DNA of 29,603 bases. Source: JBNKWA01 sp050299555. GTDB taxonomy: Bacteria; Pseudomonadota; Alphaproteobacteria; Rhodobacterales; Rhodobacteraceae. The notes below the pieces were generated by a model. The model did not search any database. It saw only the letters and a program-made list of their open reading frames with translations, and was not told where the DNA came from. Shown here piece by piece: positions 22,062 to 29,603 of the stretch; position 1 is the stretch's first letter, and each line of letters begins with the position of its first letter. The stretch is from positions 1 through 29,603 of the forward strand of contig JBNKWA010000056.1 in the NCBI GenBank assembly GCA_050299555.1. The letters run 5' to 3'. A program made the translations under genes and the position numbers.

Positions 22062-24845
22062 CTAGAACGTGGCCCATTCGTCATCGAGGGCAGCGTTGCC
22101 GTCGGTCAGCCCGCGCGGCTTGGCAATCGGCCTTGTCGTGGCCTCCCGGCCCGCGCCGCTGGCCGCGCCTGCGTCGTGGCCGGCCGCAGGTGCATCCGGC
22201 GCGGTCGCCGGCTTGTCTTTCCCGTTGGACGATGCCACGGCGCGATCTGCCGGTGCCCCGCCCGCGGCCTTGGTCCTGGCAGGCGCCGGGTCCGCTGCCT
22301 TGGCCGGCTTGGAGATGGTGGCGGCCTTGGGTGCCGGCGCTTTCGGAGCCGCCGCGGCGGTGCCCGTGTTGGCCGGTACCCTGGCGCCTGACGACCCGGT
22401 TACAGCCTGCGGCATCGAAGGCCTCGGCCGATCGGCACCCGCGCCCCTGCCGGTGGCCGCGGCCGTCGTTGCCGTGCTGCCGGGCTTGTCCTTGTCGGTG
22501 CTGAAGAACTTCACCAGGGTCAGAAGCCGGGCGGCGTGGTCCTGAAGCTCGGTCGCGTTTGAGCGGCTCATGTCGGACAACTGGGCGTTCTGCTGGGTCA
22601 TCTCGTCCATCTGCGTGACCGCGCTGGAGATCTCGGCGATGCCGCCGGCCTGCTCCTGCGAGGCGTTGGAGATCTCGTCCACCCTCTTGGCCGCTTCGTC
22701 GATGGCGCCGAGGATTCCGCCCAGCGCGTCGCCGGTGCCGTTGACCAGCCGCGCACCCTCGGACACCTGGGCGAGACTGGCGTTGATCAGATCGGTGACG
22801 TTCTGCGCCGCTTCGGAGGACCGGTGCGCCAGGGCCCGCACCTCCGACGCCACGACCGAGAAGCCCTTGCCGGCCTCGCCTGCGCGGGCCGCCTCGACGG
22901 CGGCGTTGAGCGCCAGCAGATTGGTCTGGAAGGCGATGGATTCGATCACCGAAATGATCTCGGCGATCTTGCCCGACGAGGCCTCGATGGACGACATCGC
23001 CGCGACCGCCTCGTGCACGACCGCCTGGCTGGAGGTCGCACGCTGCTGAGCTTCGCCGGCCAGCTTGGCGGCACCCCGCGCGCTCTCGGCATTGGCGCGG
23101 ACATTGGTCAGCATCTGTTCCATGGTGGCCGCGGTTTCCTCCAGCGACGCGGCCTGACCCTCGGTACGCTGGGCGAGATCCACCGACCCCGACTGCATCA
23201 GTTCGGACTTGGTGGAGATGATCGCGGCGGTGGAGCGGAATTGCCGCATGACATCGTCGATCTTGTCCATTGCGCCGTTCACCTCGGTCTGGATCTGCGC
23301 AAAGGCACCCTGATGGTCGCCGGTCATCCGGCCGGTCAGATCGCCGCGGGCGAGGCCGCCGACGGCACGGCCAATGTCGCCGAGGCTCTGCTGCACGGAC
23401 GCGACCAGCTGGTTGAGCGACCTGGCCAGATCGAGCAGCATCGGATCGTCGAAGTCCTCGGGCACCCGCCGTCCGAAATCGCCCGCCGCGGCCGCATCGA
23501 CCACGGTTCCGACGCGGTCGCGCAATTGCTCCATCATCGCCCTGCGGTCGGCCGCGGCCTTGCGGTCGGCTTCCTCGGCCGCCTCCTCGAGCTTGCGGTT
23601 CTCGACTGCCTTGGTGCGGAACACGGCAACGGCCCGGGCCATGCCGCCGATCTCGTCGCTACGGTCGCGGTCGCCGACCTCGGTCTCGAGGTTGCCATCG
23701 GCGAGCGCCAGCATGGTGTGGCGCAGCCGCATGATCGGCCCGACGATTGTCCGCCCGGCGAGAATGCCGACCAGTGCGGTGGCTGCGAGCAGACCCAGGG
23801 CCACCAGCACGCTGAGCAAGACCGCCTGGCGCATCCCGGCGAGGGCGGTGTCGACCTCGACTTCGCTGACCACCACCCAGCGGACATCACCGAGGTCGAT
23901 CGGCATCGCGGCAACGAACACCGGCTGCCCCAGGGCGCCCGTGCCCTCGCGGAAGCTCACCTCGCCGGGATTGCCCGCGGGAAGCTCGACCGAGCGGGCC
24001 AGCACGTCGATCTCGGGGGTCTCGTCGAGGTCGGTGCGCAGTTCGCCGGTGGCATCGGTGACGAAGGTCATGATATCGGATCTGCCCATTCCCACATGCA
24101 CGGAGGTGCTGAGCTTGTCGATGGGAAGCTGGATGGCGAGCACGCCGATCCGCTCTGCGCCTGGCTCGCTGGACGAGAAGACAGGCGTCGCCATGAAAGC
24201 CGCCGGCGCGCCGAAGCTGGGGGAATAGGGCTCGAAGTCGGTGACGGCGACTTCGCCCCGCTGCATCTGGGAGGCTTCCTGAAAGGCCCGCGCAAGGCCG
24301 GTATCGGTGTATTCCCCCACGGTCAGGCTGGTGCCGTAGTCTTCCTCCTTGAAGACGGTGTAGAGGATCCGGCCATCCGGCCCGATCAGGAAGATGTCGT
24401 AATAGCCCCGCCGCTCGAACACATCGCGGAACACGGGGTGGAGCTGGGCGTGCACGCGCGAGTACTCGCTGCCGTCCTGGGCCTGGTCGAGCAGGTGCCG
24501 CTCGCCAACCGGGTTGGGGTTGTCGGAAATGTAGGCCTTCCGGTAGTCGTCGAAGGTGAAGTTGGCGCTGTCGGCCAAGACCGAGGTCTGCAGTTCGCGC
24601 AGGCCGTTGCGCAGAACATTGCGTTCGGCCATCGCCTCCACGTCAACCTCGACGCCGTTGATGTAGCGCCGAAGCATCTCGGCGCGCGTCACCGCCGTGA
24701 CCGTCAGCTGCTCCTCCAGTTCGTTCATCGTGCTTTGCCGGAATTGGAACAGCGTCGCGGTCTGCGTCGCGAGTACGGCAACCGCCGCGATCAGGATCAT
24801 CGTGATCGTCAGCTTAACCTTGAGACTGCCGAGAAGCGCTTTCAT
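22062..24845 (-). CDS. Methyl-accepting chemotaxis protein with long C-terminal tether
   Basis: A 927-residue chemoreceptor. Helix 1 (about 12-34), a large periplasmic dCache-like sensor (about 35-338, with IFLIGPDGRILYTVFKEEDYG), helix 2 (about 340-364), a HAMP domain (about 364-415), a second HAMP-like unit (about 485-530), and a cytoplasmic signalling domain whose hairpin tip reads ESIAFQTNLLALNAAVEAAR (635-654). After residue about 781 comes a flexible Ala/Pro/Lys/Thr-rich linker of about 140 residues, ending in EWATF. That ending fits the CheR/CheB-binding pentapeptide x-W-x-x-F, like NWETF of E. coli Tar. ATG 24845 is chosen because the first helix starts soon after; the frame from 24914 adds an unrelated basic stretch. 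No che genes are nearby; the ligand is unknown. Confidence 0.95.
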   Translation of the reverse strand: MKALLGSLKVKLTITMILIAAVAVLATQTATLFQFRQSTMNELEEQLTVTAVTRAEMLRRYINGVEVDVEAMAERNVLRNGLRELQTSVLADSANFTFDDYRKAYISDNPNPVGERHLLDQAQDGSEYSRVHAQLHPVFRDVFERRGYYDIFLIGPDGRILYTVFKEEDYGTSLTVGEYTDTGLARAFQEASQMQRGEVAVTDFEPYSPSFGAPAAFMATPVFSSSEPGAERIGVLAIQLPIDKLSTSVHVGMGRSDIMTFVTDATGELRTDLDETPEIDVLARSVELPAGNPGEVSFREGTGALGQPVFVAAMPIDLGDVRWVVVSEVEVDTALAGMRQAVLLSVLVALGLLAATALVGILAGRTIVGPIMRLRHTMLALADGNLETEVGDRDRSDEIGGMARAVAVFRTKAVENRKLEEAAEEADRKAAADRRAMMEQLRDRVGTVVDAAAAGDFGRRVPEDFDDPMLLDLARSLNQLVASVQQSLGDIGRAVGGLARGDLTGRMTGDHQGAFAQIQTEVNGAMDKIDDVMRQFRSTAAIISTKSELMQSGSVDLAQRTEGQAASLEETAATMEQMLTNVRANAESARGAAKLAGEAQQRATSSQAVVHEAVAAMSSIEASSGKIAEIISVIESIAFQTNLLALNAAVEAARAGEAGKGFSVVASEVRALAHRSSEAAQNVTDLINASLAQVSEGARLVNGTGDALGGILGAIDEAAKRVDEISNASQEQAGGIAEISSAVTQMDEMTQQNAQLSDMSRSNATELQDHAARLLTLVKFFSTDKDKPGSTATTAAATGRGAGADRPRPSMPQAVTGSSGARVPANTGTAAAAPKAPAPKAATISKPAKAADPAPARTKAAGGAPADRAVASSNGKDKPATAPDAPAAGHDAGAASGAGREATTRPIAKPRGLTDGNAALDDEWATF

Positions 24846-24985
24846 TTCCAGAACCTTTTTTTCGCGTGAGCGTCGCGAACCTAGCGGCGACCGCTTAAGA
24901 CCTTCTGAATGCAACGGACGTCATGGATTCCCGGCCCGCCGGCCGCTATAGGCCTGTTCTCGGGGCGTTTTCGGGGGGGGCAGAG

Positions 24986-26341
24986 ATGGCAGGGCACGGA
25001 GAGGTGCGACCGATGACCGCAAGGCGGGCGGCGCCGCTGTCGGGGACCGCCGCCGTACCCGGCGACAAGTCGGTTTCGCACCGGGCGCTGATCCTCGGCG
25101 CCTTGGCGGTCGGTGAGACAACAATCACGGGGCTTCTTGAAGGTCAGGACGTGCTGGACACCGCCAATGCTATGGCGGCGATGGGCGCCGAGGTGACCCG
25201 CAAGGGCGATGGTGCATGGTCGGTTCACGGGGTCGGTACCGGCGGGTTCGTCGAGCCCGAGGACGTGATCGACTGCGGCAATTCCGGCACCGGCGTGAGG
25301 CTGATCATGGGCGCCGTTGCCACCACGCCGATCACCGTCACCTTCACCGGCGACGCCAGCCTGCGCCGACGGCCCATGGGGCGCGTCATTTCGCCGCTGT
25401 CGCTGTTCGGAGCCTGTGCCCATGGCCGGTCCGGCGGGCGGCTGCCGCTGACTCTGGTGGGCGCCAGCGAATCAGTGCCGGTCCGTTACCAAAGTCCTGT
25501 GCCGTCGGCGCAGGTGAAGTCGGCGGTGCTGCTGGCGGGACTGAATGCCCCCGGCACGACAGTGCTGATCGAAAAGGAGGCAACCCGCGATCATTCCGAG
25601 CGGATGCTGCGGGCCTTCGGCGCCGAGATCGTCACCGAGGTGACGCCCGAGGGCCGGGTCATCAGCCTGACCGGTCAGCCCGAGTTGCGGCCGCAGGCGA
25701 TCGCGGTGCCGCGCGATCCGTCCTCGGCCGCGTTCCCGGTCGCCGCGGCGCTGATGGTCGAGGGCTCGGACATCCTGGTGCCGGGGGTCAGCCAGAACCC
25801 GACGCGGAACGGGCTTTACGTCACCTTGGCCGAGATGGGCGCCGACATCGCCTTCGAGAACCCGCGCGAGGAGGGCGGCGAGCCGGTGGCCGACCTGCGT
25901 GTGCGGTTCTCGCCCCTCAGCGGCATCGAGGTGCCTGCCGGGCGTGCCGCCAGCATGATCGACGAATTCCCGATCCTCGCCGCGCTGGCGGCGATGGCCG
26001 ACGGCGTGACGGTGATGCGTGGGGTCAAGGAGCTGCGGGTCAAGGAGAGCGACCGCATCGACGCCATGGCGCGCGGGCTGGAGGCCAACGGGGTCCGGGT
26101 CGAGGAGGACGAGGACACGCTGATCGTGCACGGGATGGGCCCCGGCGGCGTGCCGGGCGGCGGCATGGCGGCAACCCATCTCGACCACCGCATCGCCATG
26201 AGCTTTCTGTGCCTCGGGATGGCGGCGAAAAGGCCGGTGAGCATCGATGACGCCGGCGCGATCGCCACCAGCTTTCCGGGTTTCGAGGCGCTGATGCAGG
26301 GACTTGGGGCGGTCTTTACCCGCGACAACCGGCCGGCATAG
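24986..26341 (+). CDS. aroA: 3-phosphoshikimate 1-carboxyvinyltransferase (EPSP synthase)
   Basis: A 451-residue enzyme joining shikimate-3-phosphate and PEP, the sixth step of the shikimate pathway. It resembles the class II (Agrobacterium CP4) type: GDKSVSHRALILG (26-38), GDASLRRRPMGRVI, SAQVKSAVLLAGLN, TRDHSERML, SMIDEFPILA, ELRVKESDR and ATHLDHRIAMSFL. At the PEP-site loop it reads GNSGTG, with Gly101 where CP4 has Ala100, the residue tied to glyphosate tolerance. ATG 24986 is chosen because the N-terminus MAGHGEVRPMTARRA resembles relatives; ATG 25013, with GGAGAGG 8 nt upstream, is a serious alternative. Divergent from the chemoreceptor gene, convergent with moeB. Confidence 0.96.
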   Translation: MAGHGEVRPMTARRAAPLSGTAAVPGDKSVSHRALILGALAVGETTITGLLEGQDVLDTANAMAAMGAEVTRKGDGAWSVHGVGTGGFVEPEDVIDCGNSGTGVRLIMGAVATTPITVTFTGDASLRRRPMGRVISPLSLFGACAHGRSGGRLPLTLVGASESVPVRYQSPVPSAQVKSAVLLAGLNAPGTTVLIEKEATRDHSERMLRAFGAEIVTEVTPEGRVISLTGQPELRPQAIAVPRDPSSAAFPVAAALMVEGSDILVPGVSQNPTRNGLYVTLAEMGADIAFENPREEGGEPVADLRVRFSPLSGIEVPAGRAASMIDEFPILAALAAMADGVTVMRGVKELRVKESDRIDAMARGLEANGVRVEEDEDTLIVHGMGPGGVPGGGMAATHLDHRIAMSFLCLGMAAKRPVSIDDAGAIATSFPGFEALMQGLGAVFTRDNRPA

Positions 26342-26368
26342 GCCGGGATCCAGCGCGGCGCCGCCCGG

Positions 26369-27118
26369 TCAGCCGCCGCAGACGGCGCAGTCGGGCCGCC
26401 GGCTGACCGTCAGCATCCGGCTTTCGCCCCAGAGCGCGTCATGGACCATGAGCCGCCCGGCCATGCCTTCGCCGGCGCCGGTAATGTGCTTGATCGCCTC
26501 GGCCGCCATCATCGCGCCGATGACGCCGGCGAGCGCCCCCATCACCCCGGCCTCGGCACAGGACGGCGCCAGGCCCTCGGCCGGTGCTTCAGGGAAGATG
26601 CAGGCATAGCAGGGCGCGCCGCCGGCCGGGTGGTAGAGGCTGAGCTGCCCCTCCCACTGGGTGATGGCACCGGCGAGGAGCGGCGTGCCGGCGGCGACGC
26701 AGGCGGCGTTGACCGCATAGCGGGTGGCGAAATTGTCCGAGCCGTCGAGGACCAGGTCGTAGTCCCCCACCATGCCGCCATTGTCGGGCGTCAGCCGGTG
26801 CTGGTGGCTTTCCACCGTCACGTGCGGGTTGATGCGGGCGATGGTGCGGGTAGCGCTGGCCACCTTGGGCTCGCCGATGGCAGCGGTGTCGTGCAGGATC
26901 TGGCGCTGCAGGTTCGACAGGCTGACGGTATCGTCGTCGATGATGCCGAGCGTGCCGATGCCGGCGGCGGCGAGGTACATCAGCGCCGGCGAGCCGAGGC
27001 CGCCGGCCCCCACCACCAGCACCCGCGCACGCTTCATCCGGCTCTGGCCGGGGCCGCCGACCTCGCGCAGCACGATGTGGCGGGCGTAACGTTCCAGCTC
27101 GTCAGGGGAGAAGGTCAT
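26369..27118 (-). CDS. moeB: MoeB/ThiF-family E1-like adenylyltransferase
   Basis: A 249-residue protein, the same length as E. coli MoeB. It adenylates the C-terminal Gly-Gly of a small sulfur-carrier protein (MoaD or ThiS). Visible features: RYARHIVLREVGGPGQ, nucleotide-binding GAGGLGSPALMYLAAAG, DDDTVSLSNLQRQILH, DGSDNFATRYAVN, CAEAGVMGALAGVIG, and two zinc CxxC pairs (CYAC near 169 and CAVC at the end). No rhodanese domain is present. Which carrier it serves cannot be read from sequence, because no moaD or thiS is adjacent. The ATG overlaps the stop of the upstream membrane-GNAT gene (ATGA). Confidence 0.88.
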   Translation of the reverse strand: MTFSPDELERYARHIVLREVGGPGQSRMKRARVLVVGAGGLGSPALMYLAAAGIGTLGIIDDDTVSLSNLQRQILHDTAAIGEPKVASATRTIARINPHVTVESHQHRLTPDNGGMVGDYDLVLDGSDNFATRYAVNAACVAAGTPLLAGAITQWEGQLSLYHPAGGAPCYACIFPEAPAEGLAPSCAEAGVMGALAGVIGAMMAAEAIKHITGAGEGMAGRLMVHDALWGESRMLTVSRRPDCAVCGG

Positions 27119-27744
27119 GGCAGGTCCCGGCCCATAAGACGCCGCGTGCCGTCCGGCGGGCCAAGCTCGGCAATCACGGCGAAACCGGCACTACTATAGT
27201 GGGCGATATCGGCTTCGGCCACGGCCTCGATGCCGGTGGCGCCCTGTTCCGCCGCTTCGGCGAGGACCGCGCCGAAAAGTGCGCCGGCGTCGCCTCCGGC
27301 AAGGTGCAGGTGGCTGAGGGTGGCGAGGCGGCCGGTGATCGAGCAGCGGCAGGCGGCGGCGATGCCGCCATCGGGGTCGCGGATCAGCACGCTGAAACGG
27401 CGCTCCGGGCGGCCGGTCAGCCGCTCGATCTCGGCGACCAGCGCGGCGTCGTCGTCGATCCGCACCGGGCCGGCGGGGGCGGCGGCCTTGGCCGGGCCGG
27501 GGCGCGCGCGGCGGCGGACGCGGCGCAGGATGAAGGCGTAGAGCGCCGCGAGGCCGGCGAGGATGGCCAGCGCCGCAAGGCCCCGCGCCGCCTCGACCGT
27601 CGGGCGCTGGCCGGGGACGAGGATGGCAAGCGCCACCAGCAGCAGCGCCCAGCCGAGGGCGAAGCCGAGCACGAGCGGCCGCGGCACCCGCACCAGCCGG
27701 AGCCCGAACAGGATCAGAAGGCCGAGGACGAGATAGGCGATCAT
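27115..27744 (-). CDS. Membrane-anchored GNAT-like protein, unknown function
   Basis: A 209-residue protein I do not recognise as a named family. The first 75 residues hold three hydrophobic segments (about 2-15, 23-44, 54-74), followed by a strongly basic stretch (RRVRRRARPG) facing the cytoplasm by the positive-inside rule. Residues about 94-209 resemble a small GNAT acetyltransferase fold: FSVLIRDPDGGIAAACRC, LATLSHLHL, an alpha helix, then HYSSAGFAVIAEL and RRLMGRDL, like the closing FYxxxGF...MxRxL of GNATs. The acetyl-CoA loop (usually Q/R-x-x-G-x-G/A) reads GGDAGALFG, so catalysis is doubtful. It starts 11 bp after dut and overlaps moeB by 4 bp, hence operon-encoded. Confidence 0.7.
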   Translation of the reverse strand: MIAYLVLGLLILFGLRLVRVPRPLVLGFALGWALLLVALAILVPGQRPTVEAARGLAALAILAGLAALYAFILRRVRRRARPGPAKAAAPAGPVRIDDDAALVAEIERLTGRPERRFSVLIRDPDGGIAAACRCSITGRLATLSHLHLAGGDAGALFGAVLAEAAEQGATGIEAVAEADIAHYSSAGFAVIAELGPPDGTRRLMGRDLP

Positions 27745-27755
27745 GGGTGCCCGGA

Positions 27756-28238
27756 TCAGCCGGTGCCGGTGGAGCCGAAGCCGCCGCTGCCGCGCGCGCT
27801 GTCCGGCAGGGAGGCGGTCAGGGCCCAGGTGCAGCGGCTGACCGGCGCCAGCACCCCCTGGGCGATCCGCGCGCCGTGGGTGACGGTGAAGGCGTCGCGG
27901 CCGAGGTTCATGACGATGACCGACAATTCGCCGCGATAGTCGCTGTCGATGGTGCCGGGGCTGTTGGGCAGCGTCAGCCCGTGTTTCAGCGCCAGTCCGG
28001 AGCGGGGCCGCACCTGCAACTCGTAGCCCTCGGGGATGGCGAGCCGCAGGCCGGTTGGGATCAGCGCCGCCGCGCCGGGGGCGAGGGTGATCCCGGCGCC
28101 GCGGTCGGCGGGCGCGAGATTGGCGCGCAGGTCCATGCCGGCGGCCCCGGCGGTCTCGTAGGCGGGCAGCGGCACCGACGCATCGGCGGCAGCGGTCCGG
28201 GCAACCGAAACGGTGACGACGGCGGCGGGCCGGCTCAT
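27756..28238 (-). CDS. dut: dUTP diphosphatase
   Basis: A 160-residue trimeric-type dUTPase converting dUTP to dUMP and pyrophosphate, keeping uracil out of DNA and feeding dTMP synthesis. All five motifs are seen: AGMDLRA (33-39), RPRSGLALKHG (77-87), GTIDSDYRGEL (95-105) with the catalytic Asp region, RIAQGVLAP (124-132), and the C-terminal Gly-rich arm RGSGGFGSTG (149-158). The ATG overlaps the coaBC stop as ATGA, so translation is likely coupled. coaBC-dut adjacency is widespread in bacteria. Confidence 0.97.
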   Translation of the reverse strand: MSRPAAVVTVSVARTAAADASVPLPAYETAGAAGMDLRANLAPADRGAGITLAPGAAALIPTGLRLAIPEGYELQVRPRSGLALKHGLTLPNSPGTIDSDYRGELSVIVMNLGRDAFTVTHGARIAQGVLAPVSRCTWALTASLPDSARGSGGFGSTGTG

Positions 28239-29428
28239 GCCAGGGCCGCGGCGATGCGGGCGGCGAGGCGGCGGGCGACCTCGGTCTTGGGCAACCGCTC
28301 CCAGGCCTCCTCGCCGTCGCCGGTGATCAGAGTCACCGCATTGTCGGCCCCACCCATGGCGCCGCCAGCAGCACTGACATCGTTGGCGACGATCCAGTCG
28401 CAGCCCTTGCGCTGGCGCTTGGCGCGGGCGTTGGCGAGCACGTTCTCGGTCTCGGCGGCGAAGCCCACCACCAGCGTCGGCCGGCCCTGGCCCATGGCGG
28501 CGACGGTCCTCAGGATGTCGGGGTTCTCGGCCAGCGCCAGCGCCGGCGGACCGTCGCCCGGCCGCTTCTTGATCTTCTGCGTGGCACCACTGGTCACGTG
28601 CCAGTCGGCGACGGCGGCGGCGAAAATCGCGGCATCTGCGGGCAGCGCGGCCTCGACCGCGGCAAGCATCTCGCGCGCCGTCTCGACTTCGATGACGGTG
28701 ACCCCGCCGGGCCTCGGCGCGGTCGCCGGGCCGGTGACGAAGGTGACCGCGGCCCCCAGCCCCGCCAGCGCCGCCGCCAGCGCGGTGCCCTGTGCCCCCG
28801 AGGAGCGGTTGGCGATGTAGCGCACCGGATCGATGGGCTCATGGGTCGGGCCCGAGGTGACGATCACGTGCCGGCCCGAAAGCGGCCCCTCGGCCAGCGC
28901 CGCCTCGATGGCGGCGACGATCTCCATCGGCTCGGCCATGCGCCCGGGCCCGTATTCGCCGCAGGCCATGTCGCCGTCGTTGGGGCCGACGCTCAGGATG
29001 CCGTCGCCCGCCAGCGTGGCGAGGTTGCGCCGGGTCGCGGCATGGGTCCACATCCGCACGTTCATCGACGGGGCGATCAGCACCCGCTTGTCGGTGGCCA
29101 TCAGCAGGGTCGAGGCCAGATCGTCGGCATGGCCGCCGGCCATCTTGGCCATCAGGTCGGCGGTGGCCGGGGCCACCACCACGAGGTCGGCGGCACGGGA
29201 CAGCTCGATATGGCCCATCTCGGCCTCGTCGGTGAGGCTGAAGAGATGCTGATAGACCTTCTGGCCGGCCAGCGCCGCCACCGAAAGCGGGGTCACGAAC
29301 TCTTCCGCGGCACGGGTCATGACCGGCGTCACCGCCGCGCCGCGCTGGCGCAGGCGGCGGATCAGCTCCAGGCACTTGTAGGCGGCGATGCCGCCACCGA
29401 TTATGAGGACGATGCGATTGTGGGTCAC
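28235..29428 (-). CDS. coaBC: Bifunctional phosphopantothenoylcysteine decarboxylase / phosphopantothenate-cysteine ligase
   Basis: A 397-residue two-domain enzyme catalysing two consecutive steps of coenzyme A synthesis. The N-terminal CoaC flavoprotein domain shows GGGIAAYKCLELIRRL, MGHIELSRAADLVVVAPATA with the catalytic His, APSMNVRMW (family motif PxMNxxMW), and the flexible flap GDMACGEYGPGRM with its active-site Cys. The CoaB domain shows GRHVIVTSGPTHEPIDPVRY, NRSSGAQG, AAAVADWHV and the Lys-rich QKIKKRPG. The start is GTG 29428 (THNRIVLIIGGG), with no clear ribosome site. It leads the coaBC-dut-TM/GNAT-moeB operon, whose genes overlap or nearly touch. Confidence 0.97.
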   Translation of the reverse strand: MTHNRIVLIIGGGIAAYKCLELIRRLRQRGAAVTPVMTRAAEEFVTPLSVAALAGQKVYQHLFSLTDEAEMGHIELSRAADLVVVAPATADLMAKMAGGHADDLASTLLMATDKRVLIAPSMNVRMWTHAATRRNLATLAGDGILSVGPNDGDMACGEYGPGRMAEPMEIVAAIEAALAEGPLSGRHVIVTSGPTHEPIDPVRYIANRSSGAQGTALAAALAGLGAAVTFVTGPATAPRPGGVTVIEVETAREMLAAVEAALPADAAIFAAAVADWHVTSGATQKIKKRPGDGPPALALAENPDILRTVAAMGQGRPTLVVGFAAETENVLANARAKRQRKGCDWIVANDVSAAGGAMGGADNAVTLITGDGEEAWERLPKTEVARRLAARIAAALA

Positions 29429-29478
29429 GGTGTTCGAGATACGCGTTTGCGGCCAACGGGCCGCGGTGGGCCAAGGAC

Positions 29479-29508
29479 GCGCCTTTTTGGCGCCTTAAGG
29501 GCGTTTTT
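29479..29508. repeat. Overlapping hairpins with T-run upstream of coaBC
   Basis: GCGCC-TTTTT-GGCGC (29479-29493) is followed by CGCC-TTAAG-GGCG-TTTTT (29491-29508). Read on the plus strand the second looks like a short intrinsic terminator, but no plus-strand gene precedes it. On the minus strand it would lie in the coaBC leader. Confidence 0.35.
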
Positions 29509-29514
29509 ATAGCA
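29506..29514 (-). promoter_or_regulatory. Possible extended -10 element for the coaBC operon
   Basis: On the minus strand TGCTATAAA fits an extended -10 (TGnTATAAT-like), about 78 bp upstream of the coaBC GTG. No good -35 is found at 16-18 bp, so this is a weak call. Confidence 0.3.
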
Positions 29515-29603
29515 CATCAGGACCGCCAATGCGTTAAACGGCTGGAATTACCAATCGGCCGGACAGACCCAAATGGTCGGCTTTGGATGCGAAGGCCACA
29601 ATA

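Noticed and set aside
22824..24869. 681-residue plus-strand open frame
   Set aside because: Antisense to the chemoreceptor gene, with a His/Gly/Arg-rich composition typical of a shadow frame.

Overview
The window is about 29.6 kb of GC-rich chromosomal DNA that looks alphaproteobacterial, most likely from the Rhodobacterales or a close relative. The clues are a MucR/Ros-type regulator, an IalB-family exported protein, a CP4-like aroA, a rhizobial-type asparaginase, and two familiar alphaproteobacterial blocks: miaB-phoH-ybeY-corC-lnt-trmB and coaBC-dut-(membrane protein)-moeB. No rRNA, tRNA, CRISPR array, insertion sequence or prophage was recognised. Taxonomy is inferred from protein style and gene order only.

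Layout, left to right. Positions 1-428 carry no convincing gene but hold a duplicated palindromic repeat and a hairpin. A minus-strand pair (429-1554) encodes a Tat-exported, intradiol-dioxygenase-like protein and a six-helix ferric-reductase-type haem b protein. A translationally coupled minus-strand pair (1692-3622) encodes a multi-pass membrane protein and an exported endonuclease/exonuclease/phosphatase-family enzyme. leuD (3703-4308) and leuC (7679-9079) encode the two subunits of isopropylmalate isomerase; they are separated by a class III nucleotidyl cyclase with a TPR tail (minus) and an MFS transporter (plus). Next come a GT61-family glycosyltransferase and a class 3 L-asparaginase (both minus), then ialB and rlmN (plus), a degenerate GT2-like protein (minus) and a divergent mucR.

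From 15440 to 21985 the plus strand is a housekeeping block: tRNA methylthiolation (miaB), PhoH ATPase, YbeY endoribonuclease, CorC-like CBS protein, apolipoprotein N-acyltransferase and tRNA m7G46 methyltransferase. A short SDR-like C-terminal remnant lies between miaB and phoH. A large chemoreceptor (minus) with a CheR-type C-terminal pentapeptide faces trmB, and aroA is divergent from it. The right end is a tightly overlapping minus-strand operon: coaBC, dut, a membrane-anchored GNAT-like protein, and a MoeB/ThiF-family E1-like enzyme.

The best candidates for undescribed biology are the Tat protein/haem b pair (organised like MsrPQ but with a different catalytic partner), the TM-GNAT fusion, the GT2-like protein with Asn-Gly-Glu where the DxD metal motif should be, and a MucR that lacks two of four zinc ligands. 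Starts chosen against the longest open frame are explained in each entry.
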